From Tubiluchus corallicola (lineage: Eukaryota; Priapulida; Priapulimorpha; Priapulimorphida; Tubiluchidae), in assembly GCA_030141605.1 (NCBI GenBank), contig JAQGDQ010000124.1:251001-315000 (forward strand): a stretch of 64,000 nucleotides of DNA, in the 5' to 3' direction. Positions 45,801 through 58,110 of the stretch are shown here, in pieces. Each line of letters begins with the position of its first letter. The stretch's first letter is position 1. Under the pieces are notes generated by a model that saw only the letters and a program-made list of their open reading frames with translations, was not told the DNA's origin and did not search any database. Both the position numbers and the translations under genes were made by a program.

Positions 45801-48518
45801 GTCGAACGTGTGTAGTTTGTCACAAACTAACACATCTGAACTGAGAAGTACAGCACCCGTTTTTCGTGCAACGCTTTCCGAAATGCAGGCGCTAGTGCCA
45901 GTCTAACAAGTGAATGGCGAAATGCATGTAACAGCGAAGAACTAGTGGCGCGAATGCGAAATTGTGTTTGTGTGGTATTAATTCTTTTGCGTAAGTCATT
46001 TTTCAAAAAAATAGAATGTTTCCTGTCAATATTTTAAAGAGTAGATTGTTTTGACCTACAGTTTAAGATTGGGTCCGGCTTTGCTTTAACCTTAAGAATA
46101 ATCACTCTGATTGCGAGAAAGAATTATTCTAATGCAATGTTATAATCCCTGGCGGATCAAAGCTATTTGTAAGGCTTTTATGGTTTTTCGTGGACAAAGG
46201 TAAAACAATTTTTAACCACAAACTAAATTTGAACTAAATTTCTCGAATTAATTAAGTCACGTTATGTAACACTTTGCCTATAGGGATTAATTGAAAATTT
46301 TTGATCATGGGACTGGTCCAAGTCACGTGCTTGAAAATGCAAGAACAAAGCCCAAGGACAAGAACATGGTTTTACAATAAACCATAAAGCTTAGGGAGAT
46401 ATGGTGACTGTGCGTTTGACCTCAGGGAATGGCGGTCAAATGTCCTCACAATGGAAAATAAGCACAAAATGCAAAATTTAAATGCGTTGCTCCCACGATG
46501 TGGCAACTTTCATTTCAGCATTTCAAATTTACATTACTGAAGCTGTATACCCTGTCTTTACAAATCTGCAATTCGAACCTTTTTAGAGTACTGGAATCTG
46601 GATGGGTCTGATTTTGGTTAACCTGAACACAATTTACTCATTGAAGATCACCTGCTTCTTTAACCCTCTGTTATTGCTAATACTAATCAAGATGCTTTAA
46701 AGACTCCTCATTACGTGTGCCTAAAACCCTGACAGTTGGTCCGCAAGGTATTCCTTTTTCTGCTGCTCCAGGATTACCCAGGACAGTCCTAGATATCGAA
46801 CATCTGCCTAACATCCAGTTTTTTGGTTGGGTTTTTATCTGTGAATTTTCCTACTGGAACATATTTCCCCGAAAGCCTAGACGTTGTTGACGTCAAAAAA
46901 AGAATATCAATAGGTACCTCCTACCACTAGATATATGATTTCTGTTTCTTCGGACGTGTTACTCATTTTTCACCTTTCCACTCAAACTCTTCAACTCGGC
47001 TAACCATTGACCTTGTTCGAGGCCACGTGTAAAAATACAATTGCCAACGAGGCTTTCAACTACGTAAACAACTTTTACTGGAAACCTTTTAAGTGTCAAG
47101 TAAAACTCAAAAATCCCTAGATCATGACCGAGTTGAAGTGTCACCCAAATACGACTTATCCCTCAAAATAGTTGTTGCTTGGTTGATGAATAAATTAGTA
47201 CACTTGATCCAAGCCGAGCCAACGGCCTCAATGGGCTTCCTGTGGCGGCTTAGAAGTTTAGTAACATCAGACCGATTGCACATCACAGACAATTACGTAA
47301 ACTTTATTCCCATCCATTATCATCCAATCTGCTTTGTACAGAAAGATTCCCTGTTTGACCTAGCTTGATGCTTGATTTAAGCTATGAACTGTTGTCTCTT
47401 CATAACTATAAATATAAAACTATGATGTAATTTATGCAAGTAGGCGAGTATAAAGGGGGATTATCAACTTACTACACACCCAAGAATTAACAGTGCCTTA
47501 TAGTTCACACACCCAGGCGATTAACCTTCTTGCATGATGAGTAATATAATGGTATACCTTCCAACGTTTTGAGATGAAAAAGAGGCCTATATATCAGTGC
47601 TGGAGCAGCGAGTTCAAGGCTTAAAAAAACTTTTGTTTTTTTTTTAAATTCTAGGTGAAAGGAGACCTAGCCTAGCAATTAGGCCCCAGTCTTTCTACAC
47701 TTACGTAAGTTAAAACGCCATTTTCATTCGTGTGCACTGGGCAGTTAATCAGAGAAAAATGCTTATCACTTGAAACCTAATTTTCTGACAGATCTGAAAG
47801 AATTTTTTCAGCGCGCTAGTGTTAGTAACACTGTGCTTTGAATTGAATGCGTGATGAGTTTTATCAAAGTTATTCAAAAGATTAGTAAATGTAATATCCA
47901 TAGAAGCTAGCAGTTGCCAGGCAATTGCCAGTCGGATACTCAGGTGTTAATGAATTTCCGGCTCAGTTTCCGGTTTACAAGTGCCCTGCCCAGGTGTAGC
48001 ACCACCAAACAATAAGCATAGTAATGTTGCCTTTGCCATTGTGTAAGCCTTCCATAGATTCATGATTCATTCGGTCAATTCTACTATCAAGTTTAATGCA
48101 CTCACCAGTGTTAAACACTCACAGCACGTACTCTTACAAAAAGGGGGAAAATTATGCCGATAAACGCTCCATTGACAAAGTAAATGAATTAGCGAAAACA
48201 GGTTTACAGGAGAAAAATCGTCGTAACGAATAATGAACATTTTTATTGTATGCTACCCAATCAAACTTTAGTAATTATTGACAATGACACTATAGCGTAT
48301 AAATCAAAAGTCGACAACGTTTCAAGACAAGTTAACACAATTAACAAAAGACAACAACCACCGCAGATTGATTTCCAGATCGTTTAGAGTGAAAATAAAA
48401 ACAGGTCAATATACTGAGTGCGTAAGCCGGTAGCGGTGAAAAAATGGTTTAAACTTGACCAGTTGATGTTGAAGTAAACGCAGAAACATCGCATGGCAGT
48501 AGCCCAGTAGATTAGGTG
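42821..48518. other. Gene-poor DNA, 5.7 kb
   Basis: No conserved protein frame, tRNA or delimitable transposon seen on either strand. The longest open stretches (45444-45833 on -, 47093-47368 on +) are AT-driven and match no family I know. A GC-rich spot at 44513-44535 is isolated. Confidence 0.4.
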
Positions 48519-48526
48519 CTTATTAT

Positions 48527-48902
48527 CAGGACTGGATTATGATCTTTTGGGGGCGTCTAGGTTAATGAAATCATGGGGCCCCCTCAGACGGAGCCACCCT
48601 CTGACTCGCCCGCACCCGTATTGAATATTTTAAGGGGTAATATATTTTAGCGACATTTACATAGTTTAAAGTAAACTTATTGCATATTTTTAAAATAAAC
48701 TAGAATAGCTGGCAGTAGTCTCTTGTTTGTAGATAGGCATTTTCTTTAGAAAATACTATTATTTTAGTATTTATCACAAACTAAATTAACACATATTTCA
48801 CACAACCTTAGTGAAAAAGCAGATTTTTTTTACCAAATGTTACCAAAGCTTGAGGGGCCCTGGGCTACAGTCTGATCTAGCCTATAGAAAAACCCGGCCC
48901 TT
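48527..48902. mobile_element. hAT-type MITE, 376 bp, perfect target duplication
   Basis: Flanked exactly by CTTATTAT (48519-48526 and 48903-48910). The left end CAGGACTGGATTATGAT and the inverted right end AAGGGCCGGGTTTTTCT share the GG-C-GG-TT pattern, close to the CAGGGCCGGATT tip common in hAT elements. GGGGCCCCC-type sequence is subterminal on both sides. Non-coding. Confidence 0.82.
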
Positions 48903-48910
48903 CTTATTAT

Positions 48911-51787
48911 CAAAAAATGTTTAACAACAATAATAGTCTGATACGACATGATATTTGGCCACTGCGTATCCAGAAACAGGGAGCCAAGACATTTATCAAC
49001 TACCAGGAAGATTTTGTACTAGGTTTCCGGTCTTGCCTGTTCTTATTTGATAAGATGACAAGGTGAATAAGTTATACCGTGTCTATGAAGATGGTAGTTT
49101 TATGGGAGTATCGCTTGAGGAACATTTCTTACGAATGGGAGACATGTTGGACGCCCGCGGGACGAGATCAATAGCCCATTAAAATTTCTTGAGAATTTCC
49201 ATTGTTAGTATTAAAAATGATTTATAGCGTTTATCAAGAACGAGAACAATAACAGCATCACGACGATACAGACCTCTTTATAGGTTACTTCGTGACCGAG
49301 AAACCAAAAACAACGCTAAATTTAATCAATATTAATGATAACAACGGAAGTGAATGACCATAACGAGACATAGCATCGGATTTATTGTTCGAGTTACGGG
49401 GGCATTTTCGGCGATTTGGACCAAAAATTGGAACAATGTATAACAACAGGCTATATTTTACAATATGTAGGCTGTACAGCGTGGGTCTGTTGGATACTGT
49501 ATGTTACTATATCCCATGGCCCAACTAATTATGGTCACGATGAAAGACACCATCAGAAATTTCGAAAGGATATTTGTGTAGCTATTATGAGGCTTATTTT
49601 TCTCCCCTATCATTTTCTCTGCTATCATATTGGAAAACTAATGAGATCTTAAATGGCTGTGGTCCAGCAAATCATAAATTCATTTTATTAGATGACCTAT
49701 TATGTAACTATAATTGTATTTGTGAATGGATGTCACGTTAATTGGCTATTTGTTGTACAATGTTTCCGGCTCGCCCAATCGCCCTAATAATTAATTGCAA
49801 CTGTTAATGAGAAAACCTGACGTCTTCAAAAACCGGACTGAGAGAGTGAGTAGGCAGCCGTAGGGTTTAGTAATACAATACTTTCTTCTCTTTGACTATA
49901 TAGCATACGATGCACTTTACTATCTTCCTGTGAGTAGACGACGCCACAAATAGTTTGCACAAATTATCATGTCAAAGGGTTTAAAGCACATGTGCTACCA
50001 TCTGTATGAAAAGTCATATTACTCAAAGTTTGTTCTCGAGGTATACCGATAACTAACATTATACTATTATTTTTTTAATGTTATACAACAGACTCAGCCA
50101 AAATTATTCAAAAATAATTTGGTCAGTGTTACGTATGCCATGATTTAGAGCATTAATATCATCACCCATTGGGAACTGGGCATGCTGACATGATAAAGAT
50201 TTTATGATACGCCATAAAATATAACTTAAATAGCCCTGCCTGATTAGTGATAAGTGTTTGAAATTTCCTATACGAATATTCTGTATTATAATCACGTATA
50301 GAATTTATTACGCAGAATGATTCAAAATTTCAATGAATAAGACAGAATGCTTAAAAACTACTGTGAGGTTCAACATTTTTTATTATTTTGAGTGGCAACT
50401 CCATTCGTATTAGTCACAAGTCTAACTATTTACTGCAACTGCGACCTAGGTTACATCATGTTAATAAAATATTTTCTGCTACATTGTAGATTTTTTGCCA
50501 TGAAATCAAAATTGCAGTTTTTCATATTTTGGCTGGTTTTATACGTATAAAAATTTAGTTTTGCCGTGATCTTGTAAATAATACAGCTGATTTTGCCGGT
50601 CACATTTACTTTACGTAACACAGAGATTTATAGCTAAACTGCAATTCGACAGAATTCGCAATCACAGTAAACCGGTACGTAAGAAAATGTCATGAAAACA
50701 AAAACCACCAAAATTAACCTTAAATTCAATGCTTTTCTGCAAACTCTTACCATTCCTCAAAATCCTGACGTAAAACTGGTTTCTATTAGCACAATCTCAC
50801 AGCAATGCTAACACACGTTCACACACCTGGTCACCACATAAGGAAGTTACTACACCGGTCCTTTTCACTGCAGTATTACCTGTCTGAATTGTTATGACTA
50901 ATAGCTTGCGCGGCGTGCCTACTGAACCTTAAACTTGAACATACCTGCTTACCTGTCGCAACCACAAAGAAATGTAACACAATCGTGCGCAAACCAGATC
51001 TAAAACAGATTAAAGGTGGCTTTAAAAACTTCAAGCTGAGGATTTTAGAAATTTTTGAGAGCAATTTGGCCGAAGGTACATAATTATGAGACAATAAAAA
51101 CTCGTTCTTTGTAATAGGTTCATGTACGATGCCTTAATTTAATGACGGACAGTAACACTAAATGTAAATTGAGTCTCAAAAATTCCAATGCTTCGCAAGT
51201 TGCATTTTCATACGAAATAATCCTTAGGAAGGAGAAAGGATAAATGTAAAGAATCAACTTACCTGGAAAATTATCTTAGTAGTTTAAGAAATTACCTTAT
51301 TTGTTCAAACTTCAAGCTTCGAGAAAATCTCGTCTTATTTTCAAAAGCTGAACAGCTGTAAATAAATGTAGTAAACTTCTTCCTCAAATATGAATGGATC
51401 AAACTTGAAACCAATGCCAAAACTACTAGACCACAGCCGTTTAAGATCAAAAAAAGTCTTCATACGTTTCTGTTAACTCACTAATCAATCAAGCATTTTC
51501 ATCTGCTAGTTTATTCACGCTAGAAATCAGTTTAAAGAAAAGTTGTATGCATTTCAAAATGCATTTTGCTAATTGCCTGTTTCGCTATTGGTATCAGTGC
51601 ATCACTGCCTAAAATATCACCTCTGGCGGGTACATAAACCTCTGCCCCGACATGAACGCACCTGTATTTTTTAAATGGCACATTTAAGTTTTTAATTTTT
51701 TCCTGGTGACCAAAATTCCTACTATGGTACACAGTTTTGGCCCACTGGGGAACATGTCTTCTGGAGTTTTTTTTACAGTTTATGGCC
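48911..51787. other. Gene-poor DNA
   Basis: No recognised gene or element in these 2.9 kb. Confidence 0.4.
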
Positions 51788-52263
51788 TTACTGAAATCCA
51801 GATAGTAACCCTAATATCCAATTTACCTTACCGTATCATAAAAAGAAAACAGTGATAGTGCATAACACACACATTTACTAACTTACTAAAATCCAGACAG
51901 TAACCCTAATATCCAATTTACCTTACCGTATCATAAAAAAGAAAGCAGCGATGGTGTATAACACACACATTTACTAAATTACTAAAATCCAGACAGTAAC
52001 CCTAATATCCAATTTACCTGACCGTATCATAAAAAGAAAACAGTGATGGCGTATAACACACACATTTACTAACTTACTAAAATCCAGACAGTAACCCTAA
52101 TATCCAATTTACCTTACCGTATCATAAAAAGAAAACAGTGATAGTGTATAACACACACATTTACTAACTTACTAAAATCCAGACAGTAACCCTAATATCC
52201 AATTTACCTTACCGTATCATAAAAAGAAAACAGTGATAGTGTATAACACACACATTTACTAAC
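51788..52263. repeat. Five-copy satellite, 95-bp unit
   Basis: Units start at 51788, 51883, 51979, 52074 and 52169. Each has CAGTAACCCTAATATCCAAT, TTACCGTATCATAAAAAG-like and AACACACACATTTACTAA blocks. Units are about 95% identical; the second is 96 bp because of an extra A. No unique spacers separate them, so this is a satellite/minisatellite and not an array of another kind. Confidence 0.95.
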
Positions 52264-54755
52264 TTGACCATAATGATTTATCATTCAATATTAACCACTG
52301 AAAGTGGCTCTCTCGGTTTGTGCGCTATTTCTCGGACGGTGTATATGCGACGTTCAGGGAATATTATGTTACCATCACGGAAACAGTCATGAGAAGTAAG
52401 AGTTCATATAAAACACACAGCATGCTAACTGCATATGTGGCGTCTTCCCTTTTTTATTCTGAATTTTTCAAGCCGAAGCCCGAGTAACCGAGTTTTCCCA
52501 GCCTAACATGGCGTTAAATCGCGTAGTTTTAATTGGCAGGTTTATACGTTTGCTGTGATTTATGCCAAGAAAAGAACGCTCTCGTTGCCATTGCTGAGTT
52601 TGTATATTAGGCTGCTGATCAGTAGCATGCAGGGGGGGTAAGAACTCGTTGCCTCGCCCAAGCCTGTTACTGAACACTTTATAATCATGATCACAGTTTT
52701 TCTTAGTTCTCGCTCCATTTCATCTTTGATTCACTACTCACCACATTTATGTATATATTATTATCATTATTTCAATTATTAATCATTTCTTTAAGATTTC
52801 CACATGCAGTTTGGCCTGTCAAGCTATGATTTTAGGCTCAAACTGTATGCATCAAAATTATTCTGTAATGTAATTTGTACATGTATATGCTGCATAAGAA
52901 TCTCTTTTGTAATTTCTGGATTATATTGCACTTATATTTATATTTACTTCAGTGCAAAATTATCTGTATTTTTATTATAACTGTAAGATGTAGTGTGGAA
53001 ATAAATAAACTTAAAAAGCCAAAGGTTTGTTGACAGTGGTTGTTTAAAAGATATCTTATATACATTAGCTGTCATTAATGATTAGTTTAAAGGAGTTTAA
53101 TTTAGCTCATGACTTAAATATTAATACTTAATATCCGCAATGCAATTAATTTTCACGCTAGATTCAATTTAACACAGCGCAGAAGTTACACAATTATTCT
53201 AATATGATTAATATGACAATTAATTTAACAGACTTGCATATTTTACGTTGTCACTATTGTAACAACCCACATCTACGAAGTTAAAATGCAACAGCTTTAT
53301 GGAAATTGTATCACTCATTTATATTTTTCAAGGTAGCTAATAGGCAAATAAAATTTATGAGACTACGCAGCAACTTATTAACGTAATCTTTAATAATCAC
53401 CAAGAAAAAGTTCATTATTTTACTTTGGATTAGCGCGTTAACCTCATATAGTTTTGTCGCTTTTAATTGATAATGTCTTTACTATTTGTAGGCTTACATA
53501 ATTACACTAATAAAATTTTTTGCAAAATTTATATTATTATACCAACACTATATATACGCTATTGAAACATTATGCAAAGTTTGATGTTTGCAATTAAACG
53601 AGGAGCCATGCAGCTGATTTTGCGATTAAAATCCGGAAATGAATATTAAGCTAAATTTCGCCTGATTAAAAAGTAAACAACTGAAACTAAATTACATCAA
53701 CTAAAAAAATCAAATTTTGAGTTAAATATAAAACTTACCCGAGTAACTGAGAATAAATGTTTGCAATGTTGACTGATGTAGTGCACAAAAGACAAATGAA
53801 TCACGTCTAAACGTCTATACGGGTAACACTAAGAGAAGTTTACTGATTGAATTGCTTGCCAGGAACACTATTGAGACACACAATGACAACAATCTGACTC
53901 TGATCAAACGCTTTATAATTTGAAACAGCCCACTCGATTGGCTTGGTGCAGTAGCCAATATTCGCATGATTTTAATAGCTGCTTCGAGCCCAAATGTCCA
54001 ACTGACAGGCTTCTTGCGCACGGTATTCTAATGAACAAATAAATGCGTTCACGGAAGACGTAATATTCACACTTAAACAAGCTACAGCCAAGTTAAAAGG
54101 TTACTTTTTGCACACGCCATCAAAATGACAATAACATCAGTTTGAGAATGGTATCTAGGGGAAAGTCATTCGTATTCCAATATAATAGCAGCAGAGACCT
54201 ATAGTAATAATAATACAGCTCTACATGAACTTCGTCGACTAATTTAGTCTTGAACTTCGTAGCAGTTTCGTTCGTAAATTATATTACGTGCGTTCTCAAC
54301 TGATTATGGCACCTGTAAGCACTAGCTGTATTGACGTGTGAAAAGAGATAGTGAAAAACGACGGAGCACGTAACCCGTTATTACTAAATGTACACAAATT
54401 TTTAACGGGAAGATACATCGCGCACGTTATCCACCTATTTTTATCCCAGGAAAACCCTAACCCGACCATCCCATATCGTTTTCCCAACCCTACCATGGGA
54501 ATGTCCTGGATAGTTCCCACGCTATTCTACATGGGACATCGCGTGCACCCAGGAAAACAAACTGCGTGGTGACGGTAGTGGGATGCGAAGAAAATTCTCG
54601 AACACATAAATATGTATTATGTATGTAGGAACAATAAAGCTATAAGCTATTCAGTTGTTATTGGCTATAATTACTACTAGCCACTTCTTTAAAGGAAAAC
54701 CAAAGTATCAAGAATAGATATTAGAAAACGTGGTTCTGAGCCTGTAGCCCGGGAT
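52264..54755. other. Gene-poor DNA
   Basis: No recognised gene. An AATAAA stands at 53002-53007 without an identifiable gene upstream. Confidence 0.4.
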
Positions 54756-54761
54756 TTCAAC

Positions 54762-54853
54762 TTGTTGTTGGTGGTGGTGGTGCTGCTGCTTCTGTTGTAG
54801 TTGTTGCTGTTGCTGCTGCTGCTTGTGTTGTAGTTGTTGCTGTTGCTGCTGCT
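54762..54853. repeat. Trinucleotide (TTG/CTG/GTG) repeat
   Basis: A mixed GTT/GCT/GGT tract in which a block of about 39 bases (TTGTAGTTGTTGCTGTTGCT...) is present twice. On the minus strand it reads as a Ser/Asn-rich frame, which I take as a by-product. Confidence 0.85.
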
Positions 54854-55383
54854 CAATAACTCAAAAGTCAAAAGACGTTTTTAAAACAACTGGCGGAAAG
54901 TATCATGCCCAGTAGCTTTCTCGGAAACAAAGTTGTGATGTTATGAGAAATTCATATGAGAATCAATGAGTGGAGAATAGGTTCCAGGCGGAAACAGTGG
55001 AATCTCGTGTCCATCATTCTTGACATTACAATTCTTGCTAAAACGTGGTCAAGTATGCCAGCTTTGTCCACTGAGGAGGGAAAAAGTTTCTATCTTTGAA
55101 GAAAGAGGGGATAGCAGATTTACTGTGTTTAAGGACTCCATCAGGGATGCGCCAGAGTCTCTCGAGTACAAGCAGTGGTGAACTACGGACTAACTCCGCA
55201 TTTCGGCCGGGCAATTTCAAGTTTTTTTGATAACGAAAAGACTTGATGCGTACGTCTTGGCAGTTTGTCTTGTCTAGCTTGGCATCCATTAGGCCCACTG
55301 TGCTCTAAACACAATTTCTTGAAGAGAATATTATTATTTATAATCTTAACATCAAGATTATCATTAATGGCGGTATAAACCCA

Positions 55384-55571
55384 CAATTAATTGAATTTTT
55401 AAACCAAACTTGAAAAACAGGAAAGGCAAAAAAATTAGAACACAGCTGGATTTGAGCCAGGGCGTCCGTCTTAATTGTAAACAGATGGTCCCTCATTCAA
55501 ATCCAGGTTGTGTTCCAACTTCTTCACATTTTCCGTTTAAGTTTTTGATTTCAAAATTCAATGAATTGCTT
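55384..55571. repeat. Imperfect foldback repeat, about 90-bp arms
   Basis: Outer arms CAATTAATTGAATTTT and its inverted partner (AAAATTCAATGAATTG), then GAACACAGCTGGATTTGAG and the inverted CAAATCCAGGTTGTGTTC, pair over nearly the whole 188 bases with a short loop. It is probably a foldback MITE. GATTTGA/TCAAATC blocks recall a tRNA B box, but no tRNA fold is present. Confidence 0.7.
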
Positions 55572-56554
55572 GAAATCAGTTAATGCACGTTCATATTCTA
55601 ATGTAGTAGATGTAGCAAATAGTTTACAGTTAGCAATTACCAGCAAAATGGTTAAATATACTTAACAATCTATATTAAAATTGAAAGGCCTCTATGCGGG
55701 GCTTTTAACCTATTACTCACTATTGTATGAAACTGAATGTTTTATTATTATAATCTTAATTGTAATTACTATTATCGATTTTTACGTAGTTCATTCTATA
55801 AAATTAATTGCACTCCCACGCACGAGATTAATGACTCACTTCGCAGCGGTGAACAAATGCTCGTTGCTGTGAAAATCCTAGTTCACAGAGCGTATAAAAA
55901 ATGTTCATTCGATTAACCTTTCACAAATTGTATAATACAATTATGAAACGCTCCATGGGAACTTTTCATAGGTTAGTTGTTCACTGAGAATTTCACTTCC
56001 CTACCTGCAGAACCCCCTCCCCCATAATTGTGAAAACCACGCCACTGTAATAAAATTAAGTTACTTTGCACTTTACAAACGAAAAAATGTTTTTGAAAAT
56101 TGTATATTTATTTTTTATTAAAATATAGTGAAATATTAGCAATGTATAAATCTAATTTTTAGTGAATCCAAACATTGATTACCACGTCATACGGCTGCCC
56201 TTATGGCCGTGTTATCGAAGCTTTGGTATAGAAACGTTGCCTATTTGCTATACTTATTCACAGGGCAGCATTTTATAATCACAATACGTGTATTGTGGCG
56301 TATAGCAGTGTAATACATGTACTTACTGTTACTCTGAGCCTGAGGCTGAGGAAATGTAGCTGTCAAATATTGGAGCTTACACAATGCACAACCCAGAGCA
56401 AAATGCCAAACCCTCAGCTCAGGACAGGAAATTCTACAGATATTCAAAGCAAATGTAGCGAAATGGCGGACTCTGCTAGAATGAACTACCAAAAGCAGAA
56501 TTATGTGTCCCAGATCTAAAATAGTTCAAAAAATTAAAATTTCACAGAAAATTT
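55572..56554. other. Gene-poor DNA
   Basis: A lone hAT/MITE-like end reading CAGTGGCGTGGTTTTCACAA on the minus strand is at about 56048-56029, with no partner found. Nothing else recognised. Confidence 0.35.
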
Positions 56555-56665
56555 GCGCGCCTGCTTTTCACTCTGAAGGTTGCGGGTTCAATTCCTGGTT
56601 GAGCTGCCAAACTTAAAAAATGGTACGAAAGTTCTTCAAATAAACTCAAGAATTTATGAAGTAAT
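56555..56665 (+). repeat. tRNA-derived SINE fragment (candidate)
   Basis: TGCTTTTCACTCTGAAGG is followed by GCGGGTTCAATTCCTGG (anticodon-arm-like then B-box/T-arm-like), then TTGAGCTGCC..AACTTAAAAAATGGTAC. The order parallels the minus-strand fragment at 23985-24090. The 5' A-box half and a T-arm with full pairing are missing, so it is not a functional tRNA. Confidence 0.45.
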
Positions 56666-56939
56666 ACGTTTAATGTTATTCTTGCATTATGTCTTCACAA
56701 AACTGACATGCATTCTACACCGTACGGAAATCTAATAATATTAGAAATAGTTAGCTTGTAGAGTTAGTTGGTACTACGCAGTACATATCTTTAGAAGTTG
56801 GTATGAATTTTCATCACACATTTCAGCAATAATATGAATTTCTGCAAACACCTCGAACTGCTTTGTATATGAGTTTATTGTATTTTTAAGCAATTAAGGC
56901 TAATCAGTAGATTAAGAATCTCATAATTAGACCTACCAG

Positions 56940-58110
56940 GATATACCGTGCTGGTACAGTCGTTTAGTTGTTGTATAAATTGGAATGATACATGTATAGA
57001 TTATTTTCCAGTTGAAGGTGGAATCGGACAAGGTGGAAAATTGTCGTCATTTTTATACTCATTATATGCAGATGGGTGTATAAAATCACTACGAGATTCA
57101 AAACTAGGTTGTCACGTATATTATAAATACGCAGGAATTGTTAGTTATGCAGACGATTTTTATTGATGACTTCTAGTAATAATGTTCTGCAAAAAATGTT
57201 ACAACATTTTGAGTTATATGCTAAGACGTGGGATATAGCTTTTAATCCTACTAAGTCGTTACTATTGCGTTTTGGTGACAACACAGCTATCACTGTAAAT
57301 ATAAATTTAGGTGGGTGAAATTTAGAGTGGACAGATAAAGTTAAATATTTAGGATACGATATTGTCATGGTCTATTTCAAGGGGGGAAGTGGGGATACTT
57401 CCCCGGGGCCTCACCCTCCAGGGGGGCCTCGCGCCAAGGTAACATTTTTTTTGCTTTATGCGAACATACTGCCTCCTCTCTCCCTCTGCCTCTTGTCGCA
57501 CGAGCGCCGTTTGCCAGTATTGACAAGTATTAAGGACTGGTCTTGAGAATAAAGCAGTTTTTCTTTCAATTGTTCTTTCCGTTAACAACTGTGTAACTCC
57601 ATATATGAACACTTACTGTCTACCAACTATAACTTTGTTAGAAATGTAACTATAACAACTCAGAAGTGTGATCAGTGAAAGGTAGAGACTTAGAAACTGT
57701 CAAAGTTGTATGGAACACTGTTTACAGGAGAATATTTAATTATAAAAGAAATGAGAGCATTTGATTGCTTCAGTACTTCTGTAATATAATGCCACTGAAC
57801 TATTTAATCGAAATAAGAGAAGTCTTTTTTTATAAAAGTCTTATGTCTCACCCAGATAACTATATTGTTACAGTCCTCTGTGAAATTAATAAGCCAGGTC
57901 AGTCCGTCTGTACAAAATATAAGACACCGCTGAACTTGTCTTGTGTTAGTGTAAAACGTCTAGGAGAAAATGAATTTTATAAGGACTTAAATACCAGACA
58001 CCTTCTGTGAAATAACATACTTGTATATACTGTAATTTATTTTAGATGTGAATTTGTTTGTATTGTAATTTTATTGTATCCATTTATAATGTACTGTATC
58101 TTTGATACGA
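56940..58110 (+). mobile_element. 5'-truncated, decayed LINE (reverse transcriptase remnant)
   Basis: The first open part (56948-57166) has EGGIGQGGKLSSFLYSLYAD and then SYADDFY, the reverse-transcriptase palm motifs including the YADD catalytic box. After a stop just past YADD the homology carries on in another frame (LQKMLQHFELYAKTWDIAFN, then WTDKVKYLGYDI). A GC-rich repeat (57366-57602) then interrupts it. Homology resumes with TYCLPTIT, RRIFNYK and MPLNYLIE at 57608-57815, typical of the C-terminal part of non-LTR reverse transcriptases. The frame breaks and missing 5' half show that it is dead. Confidence 0.8.
57366..57602 (-). mobile_element. Partial copy of the 31-kb nested hAT MITE, inside the LINE
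   Basis: Inverted relative to 31154-31393 and about 90-95% identical over some 235 bases (for example CCCCGGGGAAGTATCCCC, AGACCAGTCCTTAATA reading on the minus strand). One TIR is present in mutated form (CATGGTCTATTTC against CAGGGCCTATTTC); the other end is missing, with the copy stopping at ATATGGAGTTA. Some LINE sequence is also lost at the junction. Confidence 0.85.

Noticed and set aside
45444-45833. 129-residue frame on -
   Set aside because: Hydrophobic, Leu/Val/Ile-rich as expected of AT-rich chance frames; no motif, signal or splice support.
47093-47368. 91-residue frame on +
   Set aside because: No similarity to a known family and overlapped by an unrelated frame on the other strand.
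51788-52263. Possible CRISPR-like array
   Set aside because: The 95-bp units are contiguous with no unique spacers, and the genome is eukaryotic.
54689-54871. Ser/Asn-rich 60-residue frame on -
   Set aside because: Direct product of the trinucleotide repeat.
56570-56610. Functional tRNA gene
   Set aside because: A B-box-like motif is present but the acceptor and D arms are missing and the T stem has mismatches.
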